Shown here: piece by piece, positions 35,620-43,662 of the stretch
Position numbering within the stretch: position 1 is the stretch's first letter
How the letters are laid out: the number at the start of each line of letters is the position of its first letter
Program-made: the position numbers and the translations under genes
Notes under the pieces: generated by a model
Told to the model about the DNA's origin: nothing
What the model saw: the letters and a program-made list of their open reading frames with translations, nothing else
The model's database searches: none
Source of the DNA: Leptospiraceae bacterium
Lineage (GTDB): Bacteria; Spirochaetota; Leptospiria; Leptospirales; Leptospiraceae
Direction: 5' to 3'
DNA: 64,000 bases
Assembly: GCA_015075105.1 (NCBI GenBank)
Contig: JABTUZ010000001.1
Coordinates: forward strand, 445,001 to 509,000

Positions 35620-35835
35620 ATGCTTGATTCAATTAAAAAATTTACTGTCCCGCATTTTTTTGGACTTTGTTTTATCGTAACCGGATGGTTTGTGAGTATT
35701 GTAAATATTGGATTAGACAGATTCACTGCAAACAGTATTTTTACGCAATGGACTGTAGGTGGATTGGTTCTAATAATAGTAGGTGCTTATTTACCAGAGA
35801 TATGGATTGGGATTAGAAATAAAGTAGCTAAATAA
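35620..35835 (+). CDS. Small two-helix membrane protein, unknown
   Basis: 71 residues. Two membrane segments are visible: about 11-30 (HFFGLCFIVTGWFVSIVNIG) and 44-64 (WTVGGLVLIIVGAYLPEIWIG). They are joined by a short loop and end in a basic tail. A GGAAAA site precedes the ATG. It may belong with the ParB-like and cyclic-nucleotide-binding genes upstream. Confidence 0.6.
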   Translation: MLDSIKKFTVPHFFGLCFIVTGWFVSIVNIGLDRFTANSIFTQWTVGGLVLIIVGAYLPEIWIGIRNKVAK

Positions 35836-35849
35836 AAAACTATTAGAGC

Positions 35850-37028
35850 TTATACTTTTTCTTTTTTTAATCCAGAAGAGATGTAATGCCCCAAGAACGG
35901 ATTTTCAGAATTTGAAAATGCAAAGGGTACAACTCTATCTGACTTTGATATTCCGAATTCCAAAAAATGATCTCCGGGAGAATTTTCAATAATAGGAATA
36001 TAGGAGTAGAAATTGTCTCCTATAAATAAAGATATACTTTTTTTAGTAGGTTGAAAATTAACAGAAACCCCGGTTATTTCTATTGGAGAAAAATCCCATT
36101 CTGCCTCCTTTTTTAAAAGTGCTTGGTTTGGATAAATCGAGCCGATTTTTATTGTCTCAGTCTCTAACCCGACAACTTTCTCGTCCGAATAGGGAAAAGA
36201 TTCCACGTATAGGTCTATTTTTTTTGGCAGGCTCTTGGAGAAAATTTCTCTGAGTATTTTGCCGTTAGAGAATTCGATTTGAGTCGCCTGAATTTGATAC
36301 AGCACACATTGCACAAGTATATGTTTCCCGAAAAATTTTGGGGTAAACTTTTTCGGTATGTATTTTTTTAATAATTTCAGTTCATAGAAAAACGGCAGAA
36401 TATAGATATTTTGAATAGAATTTTCTACTGAATGTATTGTAGGAGCAGTTAATCTAAACAGATGAATTTTTTTGGGGGTAGGACGTATGTTGAAAATTAG
36501 GTGGTCTATAGTTTGTATTCTTAGCTCTATAAATTCTTGTATCTTTTTTGTAAAAGGTTTATGCACAATTCTTATGAGAAATTCTAATAAAAAATTTGTC
36601 GGAGTAAATTGGAAAATTTCGTGGAATCCAGACTTTCCGTTTGGCATTGGAAATATTTTTCTTTTCAGTTTCCACTCTCCCAATAAAAACTTTTCTTGGA
36701 TATACGCATCACCTGTGTTAGGCTCGAAAATTAATTTAGTTTTGGATTTTGAAATTTGAAAATCTTTAGTAGAGTGAAAATAGGGAGAGTCAAAAAAAGA
36801 TTTTTCTAAATTTTCATTTTCAAAAAATCGAGAAAGCTCTGCTAAGGTAAGATTTGTATCTTTTGCTGTAGAAATAAATTCGTACGATTTGATAGTATGT
36901 AAAATTTTCCACTTTTTTTGAATAGAATTCGTCCACTTTGTAAAATAATTCTTTGATTTTTGAATTAAATCAAAATAGAGAAAATAGAAATTTTCTAACT
37001 TGTTTTTCATAACAAAAAAGTAAAACAA
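35850..37028 (-). CDS. Hypothetical protein, unknown family
   Basis: 392 residues if started at TTG 37028, or 386 from the ATG at 37010, which I find equally plausible; neither has a clear ribosome site. It is a soluble-looking, beta-rich protein with many aromatic and basic residues and no signal peptide. No motif is recognised. It is convergent with the small membrane protein gene and faces an apparent promoter region of about 120 bases shared with the LOG gene. Confidence 0.55.
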   Translation of the reverse strand: MFYFFVMKNKLENFYFLYFDLIQKSKNYFTKWTNSIQKKWKILHTIKSYEFISTAKDTNLTLAELSRFFENENLEKSFFDSPYFHSTKDFQISKSKTKLIFEPNTGDAYIQEKFLLGEWKLKRKIFPMPNGKSGFHEIFQFTPTNFLLEFLIRIVHKPFTKKIQEFIELRIQTIDHLIFNIRPTPKKIHLFRLTAPTIHSVENSIQNIYILPFFYELKLLKKYIPKKFTPKFFGKHILVQCVLYQIQATQIEFSNGKILREIFSKSLPKKIDLYVESFPYSDEKVVGLETETIKIGSIYPNQALLKKEAEWDFSPIEITGVSVNFQPTKKSISLFIGDNFYSYIPIIENSPGDHFLEFGISKSDRVVPFAFSNSENPFLGHYISSGLKKEKV

Positions 37029-37149
37029 TTTTATGAGTATTACCCATTATGCAAATATGAAAACGAAAATCTATAAAAAAAAACCTATTTTTTATTTTGA
37101 TGTCAATTTTAGCTTTTTACTTTTTGACTGAGTTTTCTATTTTGACAAT

Positions 37150-37935
37150 ATGTCACGAAAAGCCTACGAAAATCAAAGATTTATTCACTCCCAAGAAGCA
37201 AGAACGATTAGAATATTATCGGAGTACTATTACCCCAACTCATCGTTTCATGAACAAAATGTTATAGACACGATCGTATTTTTTGGATCGGCACGGATTC
37301 GCGAAAGAGCCGTAGTAGAAAAAGAATTGGAAAGACTGACTCAAAATGGTGCAGACGAGAAAACTATCTCCAGAACTAAAAATAAGTTAAATCTGTGCAG
37401 GTATTATGATGAAGCAAGAGCCTTATCCAAGATGATTACTGAGTGGGGGCAAGAAATTTCTCAAACTGAAAAAAGGCTTTTGGTGTGCACTGGAGGTGGA
37501 CCCGGAATTATGGAAGCCGGAAATAAAGGTGCATTAGATGCCGGTGGGGTTAGTGTAGCACTCAATATCTCACTACCTTACGAGCAAGTCCCAAACCCAT
37601 TCGTTACGGATAGTCTGTGTTTTGAGTTTCACTATTTTTTTATGAGAAAGTTCTGGTTTTTAAACTTATCTAAGGCTCTAATTATTTTTCCGGGTGGATT
37701 TGGCACCTTGGATGAATTGTTTGAGCCGTTAACTCTGATGCAGACTAAAAAAGCGACTGAGATTCAACCCGTGATCATGTATGGAACTGAATTTTGGAAA
37801 AAAGTTCTTCACTTTGAGGTTTTAGTTGAAAATTCACTTATCCACGAAGAAGACTTGAAATTACTTCACTTTGTAGATTCTCCTGAAGAGGCAATGCAAG
37901 TTTTAAAGAAAGAAATCACAATTGAATTGACTTAA
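37150..37935 (+). CDS. LOG-family protein (Rossmann fold, possible nucleotide phosphoribohydrolase)
   Basis: 261 residues. The LOG hallmark pair is present: TGGGPGIMEAGNKGA and FPGGFGTLDELFEPLTLMQT. Members cleave cytokinin riboside or AMP-like nucleotides to base plus ribose phosphate. The N-terminal 40 residues and a charged insert (RERAVVEKELERLTQNGADE) before the core make it longer than the plant-type enzyme. This fits the larger bacterial PpnN-like or TIGR00730-type group. It precedes rpmB by 36 bases. Confidence 0.85.
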   Translation: MSRKAYENQRFIHSQEARTIRILSEYYYPNSSFHEQNVIDTIVFFGSARIRERAVVEKELERLTQNGADEKTISRTKNKLNLCRYYDEARALSKMITEWGQEISQTEKRLLVCTGGGPGIMEAGNKGALDAGGVSVALNISLPYEQVPNPFVTDSLCFEFHYFFMRKFWFLNLSKALIIFPGGFGTLDELFEPLTLMQTKKATEIQPVIMYGTEFWKKVLHFEVLVENSLIHEEDLKLLHFVDSPEEAMQVLKKEITIELT

Positions 37936-37971
37936 AATGCTAATTTTTTAGATTGGATATGGGAGTAAAAT

Positions 37972-38280
37972 ATGGCAAGAAAATGTGTAGTTACCGGTAG
38001 AGGAACAATGTTTGGGAATGCAGTTTCACATTCTCATTTAAAAACTCGTAGAATTTGGAAGGTAAATATCGTTAAAAAAAGCATTTTTCTTGAAGATGAA
38101 AATAGATGGGTTACAGTAAGACTATCTACCAGAGCTCTCCGAACTCTAAGAAACAAAGGTTTAAAGTCTGCAATCAAAGACAATGGTGGATCTTTAAAAG
38201 TTCTTGCGCCTAAAAAATACGTCGGCATTCAAAAAAAAACCGTTCAAAATAAATCTGTAAATAAAAAAAATACTAAGTAA
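37972..38280 (+). CDS. rpmB: 50S ribosomal protein L28
   Basis: 102 residues. The L28 core is unmistakable: [22 protein letters not shown], then [15 protein letters not shown] and [15 protein letters not shown]. The C-terminal 25 residues are a Lys/Asn-rich extension. The nth coding frame begins inside its last 20 bases. Confidence 0.93.
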   Translation: MARKCVVTGRGTMFGNAVSHSHLKTRRIWKVNIVKKSIFLEDENRWVTVRLSTRALRTLRNKGLKSAIKDNGGSLKVLAPKKYVGIQKKTVQNKSVNKKNTK

Positions 38281-38935
38281 ACCTGTATTCAAAGCTCCCG
38301 ATTCAACAATAATTTTTAAAATTTTACAGGAATATTACGGGGAGCTTTCTTGTCCTCTAAATTACAAAAAACCTTACGAATTAGTAATTGCTGTAATTTT
38401 AAGTGCTCAGTGTACAGACAACCGAGTCAATACAGTCACTCCTGAATTATTCAAAAAATTTCCAGAATTAGAAGACTATGCAAATGCAGACTTATCAGAA
38501 ATTGAAAAGTATATTTATTCAACCGGTTTCTATAAAAATAAATCTAAATCGATCCAAGGATTTGCCAAAAAAATTCTGCAAGACTATAATGGGAAAATTC
38601 CATCTACCATAAAAGAGCTTACGGGGCTTCCCGGGATTGGAAGAAAAACCGCCAATGTAGTATTGAATGAAATCTTTGAAATTTCTGAAGGGATCGTTGT
38701 TGACACCCACGTCAAAAGGGTTTCAAAAAGATTGGGATTTACGAATTTTACCGATCCTGTAAAAATTGAGAAGGAGCTTATGAACTCTATTCCTAAAGAG
38801 TTCTGGAAAAATCTTTCTCTTTATTTTGTTTTTTTGGGAAGGGAGTTTTGTAAAGCAAACAAGAAACTTTGTGAAAATTGTCCTTTAAACAAAATATGTC
38901 CATCCAGTGAATTGGGAGAAAAAAATGAATATTGA
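38261..38935 (+). CDS. nth: Endonuclease III without a standard start codon
   Basis: The frame opens after a TAA at 38258-38260 and runs to 38935 (224 codons). It encodes a full Nth: [20 protein letters not shown], the helix-hairpin-helix [12 protein letters not shown] with its catalytic lysine, [13 protein letters not shown] with the catalytic aspartate, and the Fe-S cysteines [19 protein letters not shown]. Nth removes oxidised pyrimidines from DNA. No ATG, GTG or TTG occurs before 38663, which lies past the conserved N-terminal helices. The first codons read ATA AAA AAA ATA CTA AGT AAA, so an ATA sits where ATG is expected. I set the start at ATA 38261; ATA 38270 and ATT 38312 are alternatives. 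It overlaps rpmB by 20 bases and the thioesterase gene by 11. Confidence 0.8.
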   Translation: MKKILSKPVFKAPDSTIIFKILQEYYGELSCPLNYKKPYELVIAVILSAQCTDNRVNTVTPELFKKFPELEDYANADLSEIEKYIYSTGFYKNKSKSIQGFAKKILQDYNGKIPSTIKELTGLPGIGRKTANVVLNEIFEISEGIVVDTHVKRVSKRLGFTNFTDPVKIEKELMNSIPKEFWKNLSLYFVFLGREFCKANKKLCENCPLNKICPSSELGEKNEY

Positions 38936-39314
38936 AAATATGGATTTAGTCACGCAGCACATTATCATGTCAAAGGACTTGAATGCTCACGGAAATTTAT
39001 TTGGCGGGGTCATGCTTTCTTGGATAGATGAAGCTTGTGCACTTTATGTTATGGAAAAAATTTCTTACACAAACATTGTTACAGTCAATATGGATGATAT
39101 TTTCTTTAAAAATCCCGGTAGAAATGGAGACATTATTCAGATCTATGCTTCTATTGAGAAAAAGGGTAGTTCCTCCCTTACAGTAAGAACTACCGCTATC
39201 GCTTTCAACAGTGTAAGTAAGGAAAAAAAAGAAATTATCACTTGTAAAGTCGTGTTTGTATGCTTGGACGAAAACCGAAAACCATTTCCATTTTTTCAGA
39301 AAAATAAAAATTAA
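38925..39314 (+). CDS. Acyl-CoA thioesterase, hotdog fold
   Basis: 129 residues from ATG 38925, preferred over ATG 38907 because GGGAG lies 6-7 bases upstream of it. The YciA/acyl-CoA hydrolase pattern is clear: HIIMSKDLNAHGNLFGGVML followed by DEACALYVM, then a central VTVNMDDIFFKNPGRNGDII and a C-terminal strand ending VFVCLDENRKPFPF. It should hydrolyse acyl-CoA. It overlaps nth by 11 bases and the convergent dehydrogenase gene by 4. Confidence 0.85.
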   Translation: MNIENMDLVTQHIIMSKDLNAHGNLFGGVMLSWIDEACALYVMEKISYTNIVTVNMDDIFFKNPGRNGDIIQIYASIEKKGSSSLTVRTTAIAFNSVSKEKKEIITCKVVFVCLDENRKPFPFFQKNKN

Positions 39315-41038
39315 TAGTACACAATTTTTTCCATTTTTATTTTATCTGAAAATATTCCGTTTGGGTTAGTTTGGTTGAGTCTCCCTCTTTGAATGATTTC
39401 AGCGTATCCGTTTGCGATATAAGTATGGATTTCTTTTGTTTCTTTATTTTCGCATTCCCTTACTTGTCGAATAATTTCAGAGATGGAAAATAAAGAGTAA
39501 ATCAAATCACAGATTGGCAAGCGATTCATTTCGATCCAGTCCTTAGAGTTTTTTAACGCTTCTTCTAATTCTAATTTTTTCTCATTAAAAACTATTAAAG
39601 GATTTTTTAAGTCTTCTTCTTTTTCTAAACCGGACATATTGGAATTCAATTCTTTCCAAAATGATTCTTTTACCTTAGGTCTTTGAAAGGCATGGAGTGC
39701 ATGGTCGGTGATGATGTGATGAGTTCCTTCCCATGTTTCGTTGATGATGGAGTCATTCAACAATCTTGGGAGGGGAGAAAAATCTCCAAGTATTCCATTT
39801 CCTCCGTGAAGAATGATTGCTTCGTGTAATAACCAAGTAGAATGTGTAGTGGATATGTATTTTAAAAGGGGAGTGAGCAACAATTCTATATTTTCAGAAT
39901 TTTCTATGTACGAATAGTTTCTAAAAACAGAGTAGGTAAGTATTGTGTGTAAAATTTTCATTTCAGTCAAAGAGCGTAAGACAGATCCAAACTGAATTAT
40001 TTTTTTTCCGTAAGCCTCTCTCATTTTCGTATATTCAAATGCTTCCATAAATCCTCTACGACTAAAACCGAGAGAAGCAATAGAAACATGAATTCTGGAA
40101 ACTTTAATTACAAACTTGATTAGGTTGGCAATTCCGTGAGAGGTTCTTCCTAATTCTTCAGCTTCCACTTCATCGTAAACTATTTCTACGGTTATTTTAC
40201 CCTTAGAGCCTATAATGTCTTTTTTTCTTAAAATATGGTGGTTGTTTAATTCACCGTTGTCTTTTAGTCTCGAAACTAAAAATAATCCGATTGTATTGGT
40301 ATTTTCTATTTTTGCACTCGTAACCCATAAATCTCCCGGATTAGAGCAAAACCATTTTTCTCCGGTTAAAGCCCACTTCCCGTTTTCTTTCTTTCTGGCA
40401 ATAGTTCTGCCTGCCGAGACGTTACTTCCACCAACTCTCTCTGTTACATACTGGCCCGCCATGAAGTGGGAGTTACTTCCATACCCCGCAACTATAGGAA
40501 GGTATTTTTTCTTTTGCTCTTCTGTACCTAAGGATTTTAATGCTTGAATCATCCCATCGGTCATTGCAGTGGGACAGGTTACCCCGGCTTCACCACACAT
40601 ATTGGTCAAATAGGCAAGCGACATTTTGTGGAGAAAAGTAAAAGGGTGCTTCCAATTGGGATGAAAATCTAAATTGATAATTCCATATTCATAGATTCGT
40701 TTTCGAACTTCAAGTTGTTCGGGAGAGTATCTAACTTCATCAATTCGATTTCCGGTATTGTCGTATTTTATGATTTCACCGTACTTCCCTTCTTTGTGAC
40801 AAGCATCTACGAGTGGGTCTATGGTCTCACCGATTAGCTTGCCGTAATTGGAAAGATGATTTTCGACTGCTTGCTGAAAGTCTATTTTTGAATTTGAAAA
40901 ACTATTCATGATGATTCTTTTCAGAATAGTATCTTCTTTGTAAAAGTTTTTCCCCCTGTTTCCTGTGTAGCCGGTAATATCAAATGGAAGGAGCGCTGGA
41001 TTGGTATTGGAGTTTTCGATGTATTTCAAGTTTGTCAT
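39311..41038 (-). CDS. Acyl-CoA dehydrogenase family protein, AidB-like
   Basis: 575 residues, longer than ordinary acyl-CoA dehydrogenases (about 380). It resembles AidB, having a long N-terminal part (NPALLPFDITGYTGNRG ... NWKHPFTFLHKMSLAYL) before the flavin domain. Marks include CPTAMTDGMIQALKSLGTEEQ, MAGQYVTERVGGSNV, WALTGEKWFCSN, and NETWEGTHHIITDHAL at the position of the catalytic glutamate loop. AidB proteins bind FAD and DNA and take part in alkylation response; a metabolic role in fatty-acid oxidation is the alternative. No ada-type regulator is nearby. Confidence 0.85.
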   Translation of the reverse strand: MTNLKYIENSNTNPALLPFDITGYTGNRGKNFYKEDTILKRIIMNSFSNSKIDFQQAVENHLSNYGKLIGETIDPLVDACHKEGKYGEIIKYDNTGNRIDEVRYSPEQLEVRKRIYEYGIINLDFHPNWKHPFTFLHKMSLAYLTNMCGEAGVTCPTAMTDGMIQALKSLGTEEQKKKYLPIVAGYGSNSHFMAGQYVTERVGGSNVSAGRTIARKKENGKWALTGEKWFCSNPGDLWVTSAKIENTNTIGLFLVSRLKDNGELNNHHILRKKDIIGSKGKITVEIVYDEVEAEELGRTSHGIANLIKFVIKVSRIHVSIASLGFSRRGFMEAFEYTKMREAYGKKIIQFGSVLRSLTEMKILHTILTYSVFRNYSYIENSENIELLLTPLLKYISTTHSTWLLHEAIILHGGNGILGDFSPLPRLLNDSIINETWEGTHHIITDHALHAFQRPKVKESFWKELNSNMSGLEKEEDLKNPLIVFNEKKLELEEALKNSKDWIEMNRLPICDLIYSLFSISEIIRQVRECENKETKEIHTYIANGYAEIIQRGRLNQTNPNGIFSDKIKMEKIVYY

Positions 41039-41154
41039 AATACAAATAAAAATCTCTATTCAAATTAAATCAAACGTAAATTGATTGATGAAATTTAAAA
41101 AAAGAATTTACTGGAAAATATTTTTTTTTAATATGATGTGATAGCGAGTGGTTT

Positions 41155-42504
41155 ATGCGTGTATTCAAAATAATTAGTTTTCTCTGTTCTACTCTTTTTT
41201 TTATTCAACCTATTTATTCTTCTAATGATGTCAAAGATGAATTTAGGGAAAAATTAATTAAAAAAGGCCAGTCACAAATCGAAGCAATTTCTTCGATCAA
41301 GGTTTTGAATAGAGAGGATTTGATTCCTTTATTGCCTGAAATATTGAGAAATTCAGATTCCAATGCAAGCGTTGTTACTGCAATTATCTTACTCTACAAA
41401 TCTTATGGTGTGGATATAGATAAGTACCACCCAAAATGGACTGAAGACTTTGAGTGGATATTGGAAAATGATCGAGAAGAGTCTAACTATATCGAAATTT
41501 TTTCTTTTATAGAAAATCGTAAAGAAAGAAGATTATTGTATTCTTTGACTAACTTTTTAAAATACCCTGTTTACTCTGTAAGAGTTTCTGCATACAAAGC
41601 ACTTGGGTCGTTAAATGATGATAGGGCAATTCCGTTTTTGTTTGAATTAGGGAATTCTGAAAATGGAATTTTAAAAAAATATTATTTAGAATCCCTTGTC
41701 TATTTTAAAGACGATAGAATTCTTTCATTATTGCCTAAGCTGATGAGCGATCCAAGCCCTGCTATTAGGAGCGAATGTGTTTTGGTTATTGAAAAACTCA
41801 ACCTAAAAGAAAAATACTACACTGTATCGAATATGGCAAATTCTGATCTTAACTATGAAGTGAGAAAATATTCAGTAACCAGTTTAAAGAATTTGTATAA
41901 TAAAAACAAAACATATATATTTCAGAAAACAATTTTTGATGAGAACTCGGAAGTGAGAAATGCTACTGTTGAGGCAATTTATATGATTCGAGATCCTTAT
42001 TATTCTCGGTTTATTTCTCAAGCTATGGAGAAAGAGCAGATCACAAAATTAAAATTATCCATGATCGAAACTTTGATAGCACTTGGAAATCACGGAGGAG
42101 GTGGAGGGCTTATCACTACACTAAAAGACGATAAGTCCACTGAAGTTAGGATCCGATCAGCTCAGGCAATAGCTATGTTGAATGTGAGCTCTGCTTCTCA
42201 GTCTTTGCTAACCGGCTTAAGATACGAGTCTCAAAATCCTGTTAAATTAGAAATTGTTCGTGCTCTTGGGGCACTCAAAGAAAAGAATGCAGTCTCAATT
42301 CTTTTAGATATAATTAAGGCTACCTCACCAAACGATTTGCGTAAAGAAGCAATTCTATCTTTGGAGAAAATTGACGATCCGGTTGTCATGCCTTTTTTAT
42401 TCGATCAGATAGATATCGAAAACAACCTCGACATTAAAAATCTGCTAAAAACTACTCTTCGTGAAATGTTGTATAAATACCATAGCCAGAAGAATAAGAA
42501 ATGA
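41155..42504 (+). CDS. Exported HEAT-repeat protein
   Basis: 449 residues with a signal peptide (IISFLCSTLFFIQPIYSS). From about residue 125 on it is made of HEAT repeats of some 31 residues: VYSVRVSAYKALGSLNDDRAI, PAIRSECVLVIEKLN, SEVRNATVEAIYMIRD, TEVRIRSAQAIAMLNV, NPVKLEIVRALGALKEKNAV. Such repeats bind partner proteins. Preceding bases show a T-run and a TATGATG element but no firm promoter. It ends 18 bases before the convergent methyltransferase remnant. Confidence 0.75.
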   Translation: MRVFKIISFLCSTLFFIQPIYSSNDVKDEFREKLIKKGQSQIEAISSIKVLNREDLIPLLPEILRNSDSNASVVTAIILLYKSYGVDIDKYHPKWTEDFEWILENDREESNYIEIFSFIENRKERRLLYSLTNFLKYPVYSVRVSAYKALGSLNDDRAIPFLFELGNSENGILKKYYLESLVYFKDDRILSLLPKLMSDPSPAIRSECVLVIEKLNLKEKYYTVSNMANSDLNYEVRKYSVTSLKNLYNKNKTYIFQKTIFDENSEVRNATVEAIYMIRDPYYSRFISQAMEKEQITKLKLSMIETLIALGNHGGGGGLITTLKDDKSTEVRIRSAQAIAMLNVSSASQSLLTGLRYESQNPVKLEIVRALGALKEKNAVSILLDIIKATSPNDLRKEAILSLEKIDDPVVMPFLFDQIDIENNLDIKNLLKTTLREMLYKYHSQKNKK

Positions 42505-42522
42505 TAAATTACGATTTTCTTA

Positions 42523-43464
42523 TTAAAAAATAAGTTCTAATTGTCCCGACAAAACAAGTTTGTTTTCTTCTCTGTCGTTAATGTATTCTCTGATACAATT
42601 CGCAACAAATTCGCCAAGTTTTACAGGAACAGCGTTTCCTATAATTTGTTCAAGGTCTGTTTTGCTTCCGCACAAAACAAAGTTTTCAGGAAACGTTTGA
42701 ATTAAACTGCGTTCTTTGGTTGTTAGCGGTCTAACTTTATCGCAAATATCTATCGGGTCGCCTTCGTGCTTTGAATAACCCTTGGGAATTGGTCTATTCA
42801 CGCCACGAATGGTTGGGCTTGGCTCGTAAATACTGAAAACGCCACGTCTTGCGTAACTTCTTGGGTGTCGGTAGTAATACTCAACGCCCAATGAATTGCC
42901 AAAATAGTCAAACAATGTCATTGGTTTGCTTGACTGATTTTTGATGAAATACGGATTAATTAAATTATCTGACGAATGTTTGTGTCCTACCAAAAAGAAG
43001 CGTTTCCGTGCTTGCGGAACACCGCAATAACTTGCGTCTAAAACTTGATAAGAAATTCCGTAACCTGCTTTTTTGAAAATTTGCAATGCTTCTTTCAGAA
43101 TACGACTTTTGGTAATTCGCTCAACGTTTTCCATTACAAACCATTCAGGTTTTGTTTCCGATACAATTTTTGCGTAAGAAATTGTAAGGTCGGCACGTCC
43201 CAAAGTTTCATCTCGTTTTCCTGCACTTGAAAAATCTTGACAAGGCGGTTCGCCAATAATCATTTGCGGTCTTAGGCTTTTTACAAAATCAAGTCCTTCA
43301 TCACTTCCTAAATCGGTGTCATAAATTGGGTGGTCAAAGTTTTCTTTGTAAACCTTAATCGCAGGTTCCCATTTGTCAAAAGCTGCCAAGATTTCAAAAC
43401 CTGCGTTTTGAAATCCAAGCGATAAACCACCACAACCCGAAAATAAATCTACTCTACAGTTTTT
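42523..43464 (-). pseudogene. DNA (cytosine-5) methyltransferase with disrupted 5' end
   Basis: The frame holds all core C5-methyltransferase motifs: I (VDLFSGCGGLSLGFQNAGF), IV with the catalytic Cys (GEPPCQDFSSAGKRDE), VI (MENVERI), VIII (QARKRFF) and X (IGNAVPVKLGEF). Yet the only standard start, TTG at 43389, lies after motif I, and the frame is closed upstream by a TAA at 43465-43467. Comparing KKTVVDLFSG, usual at this N-terminus, with the DNA suggests that two extra bases (GA, near 43452-43456) break the frame. A 15-bp direct repeat brackets the gene. No partner restriction enzyme is nearby. It is probably non-functional unless a non-standard start is used. Confidence 0.65.
42526..42540. 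repeat. 15-bp direct repeat flanking the methyltransferase, left copy
   Basis: AAAAATAAGTTCTAA, overlapping the last codons of the methyltransferase. An identical copy lies at 43563-43577, just past its 5' end, about 1.04 kb away. Confidence 0.65.
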
Positions 43465-43562
43465 TTATTGTTGGGGGTTAAAATTAGTAATTAAAGAATT
43501 CTCATACTCCAACAAGTCATAGATCTCATATATTCATTGTAAACTTAGAATAGTTTGTCCAC

Positions 43563-43577
43563 AAAAATAAGTTCTAA
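43563..43577. repeat. 15-bp direct repeat flanking the methyltransferase, right copy
   Basis: Exact copy of 42526-42540, located in the 198-base gap between the methyltransferase and the histidine kinase gene. It may mark the right boundary of an inserted segment. Confidence 0.65.
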
Positions 43578-43662
43578 AGTTATTGTTTTATTTACAATAT
43601 CCGAAATTTTCTCGACTGTTACAATCTAAATGATTTTACTGGATATTTAAAAGAAATAGAAT

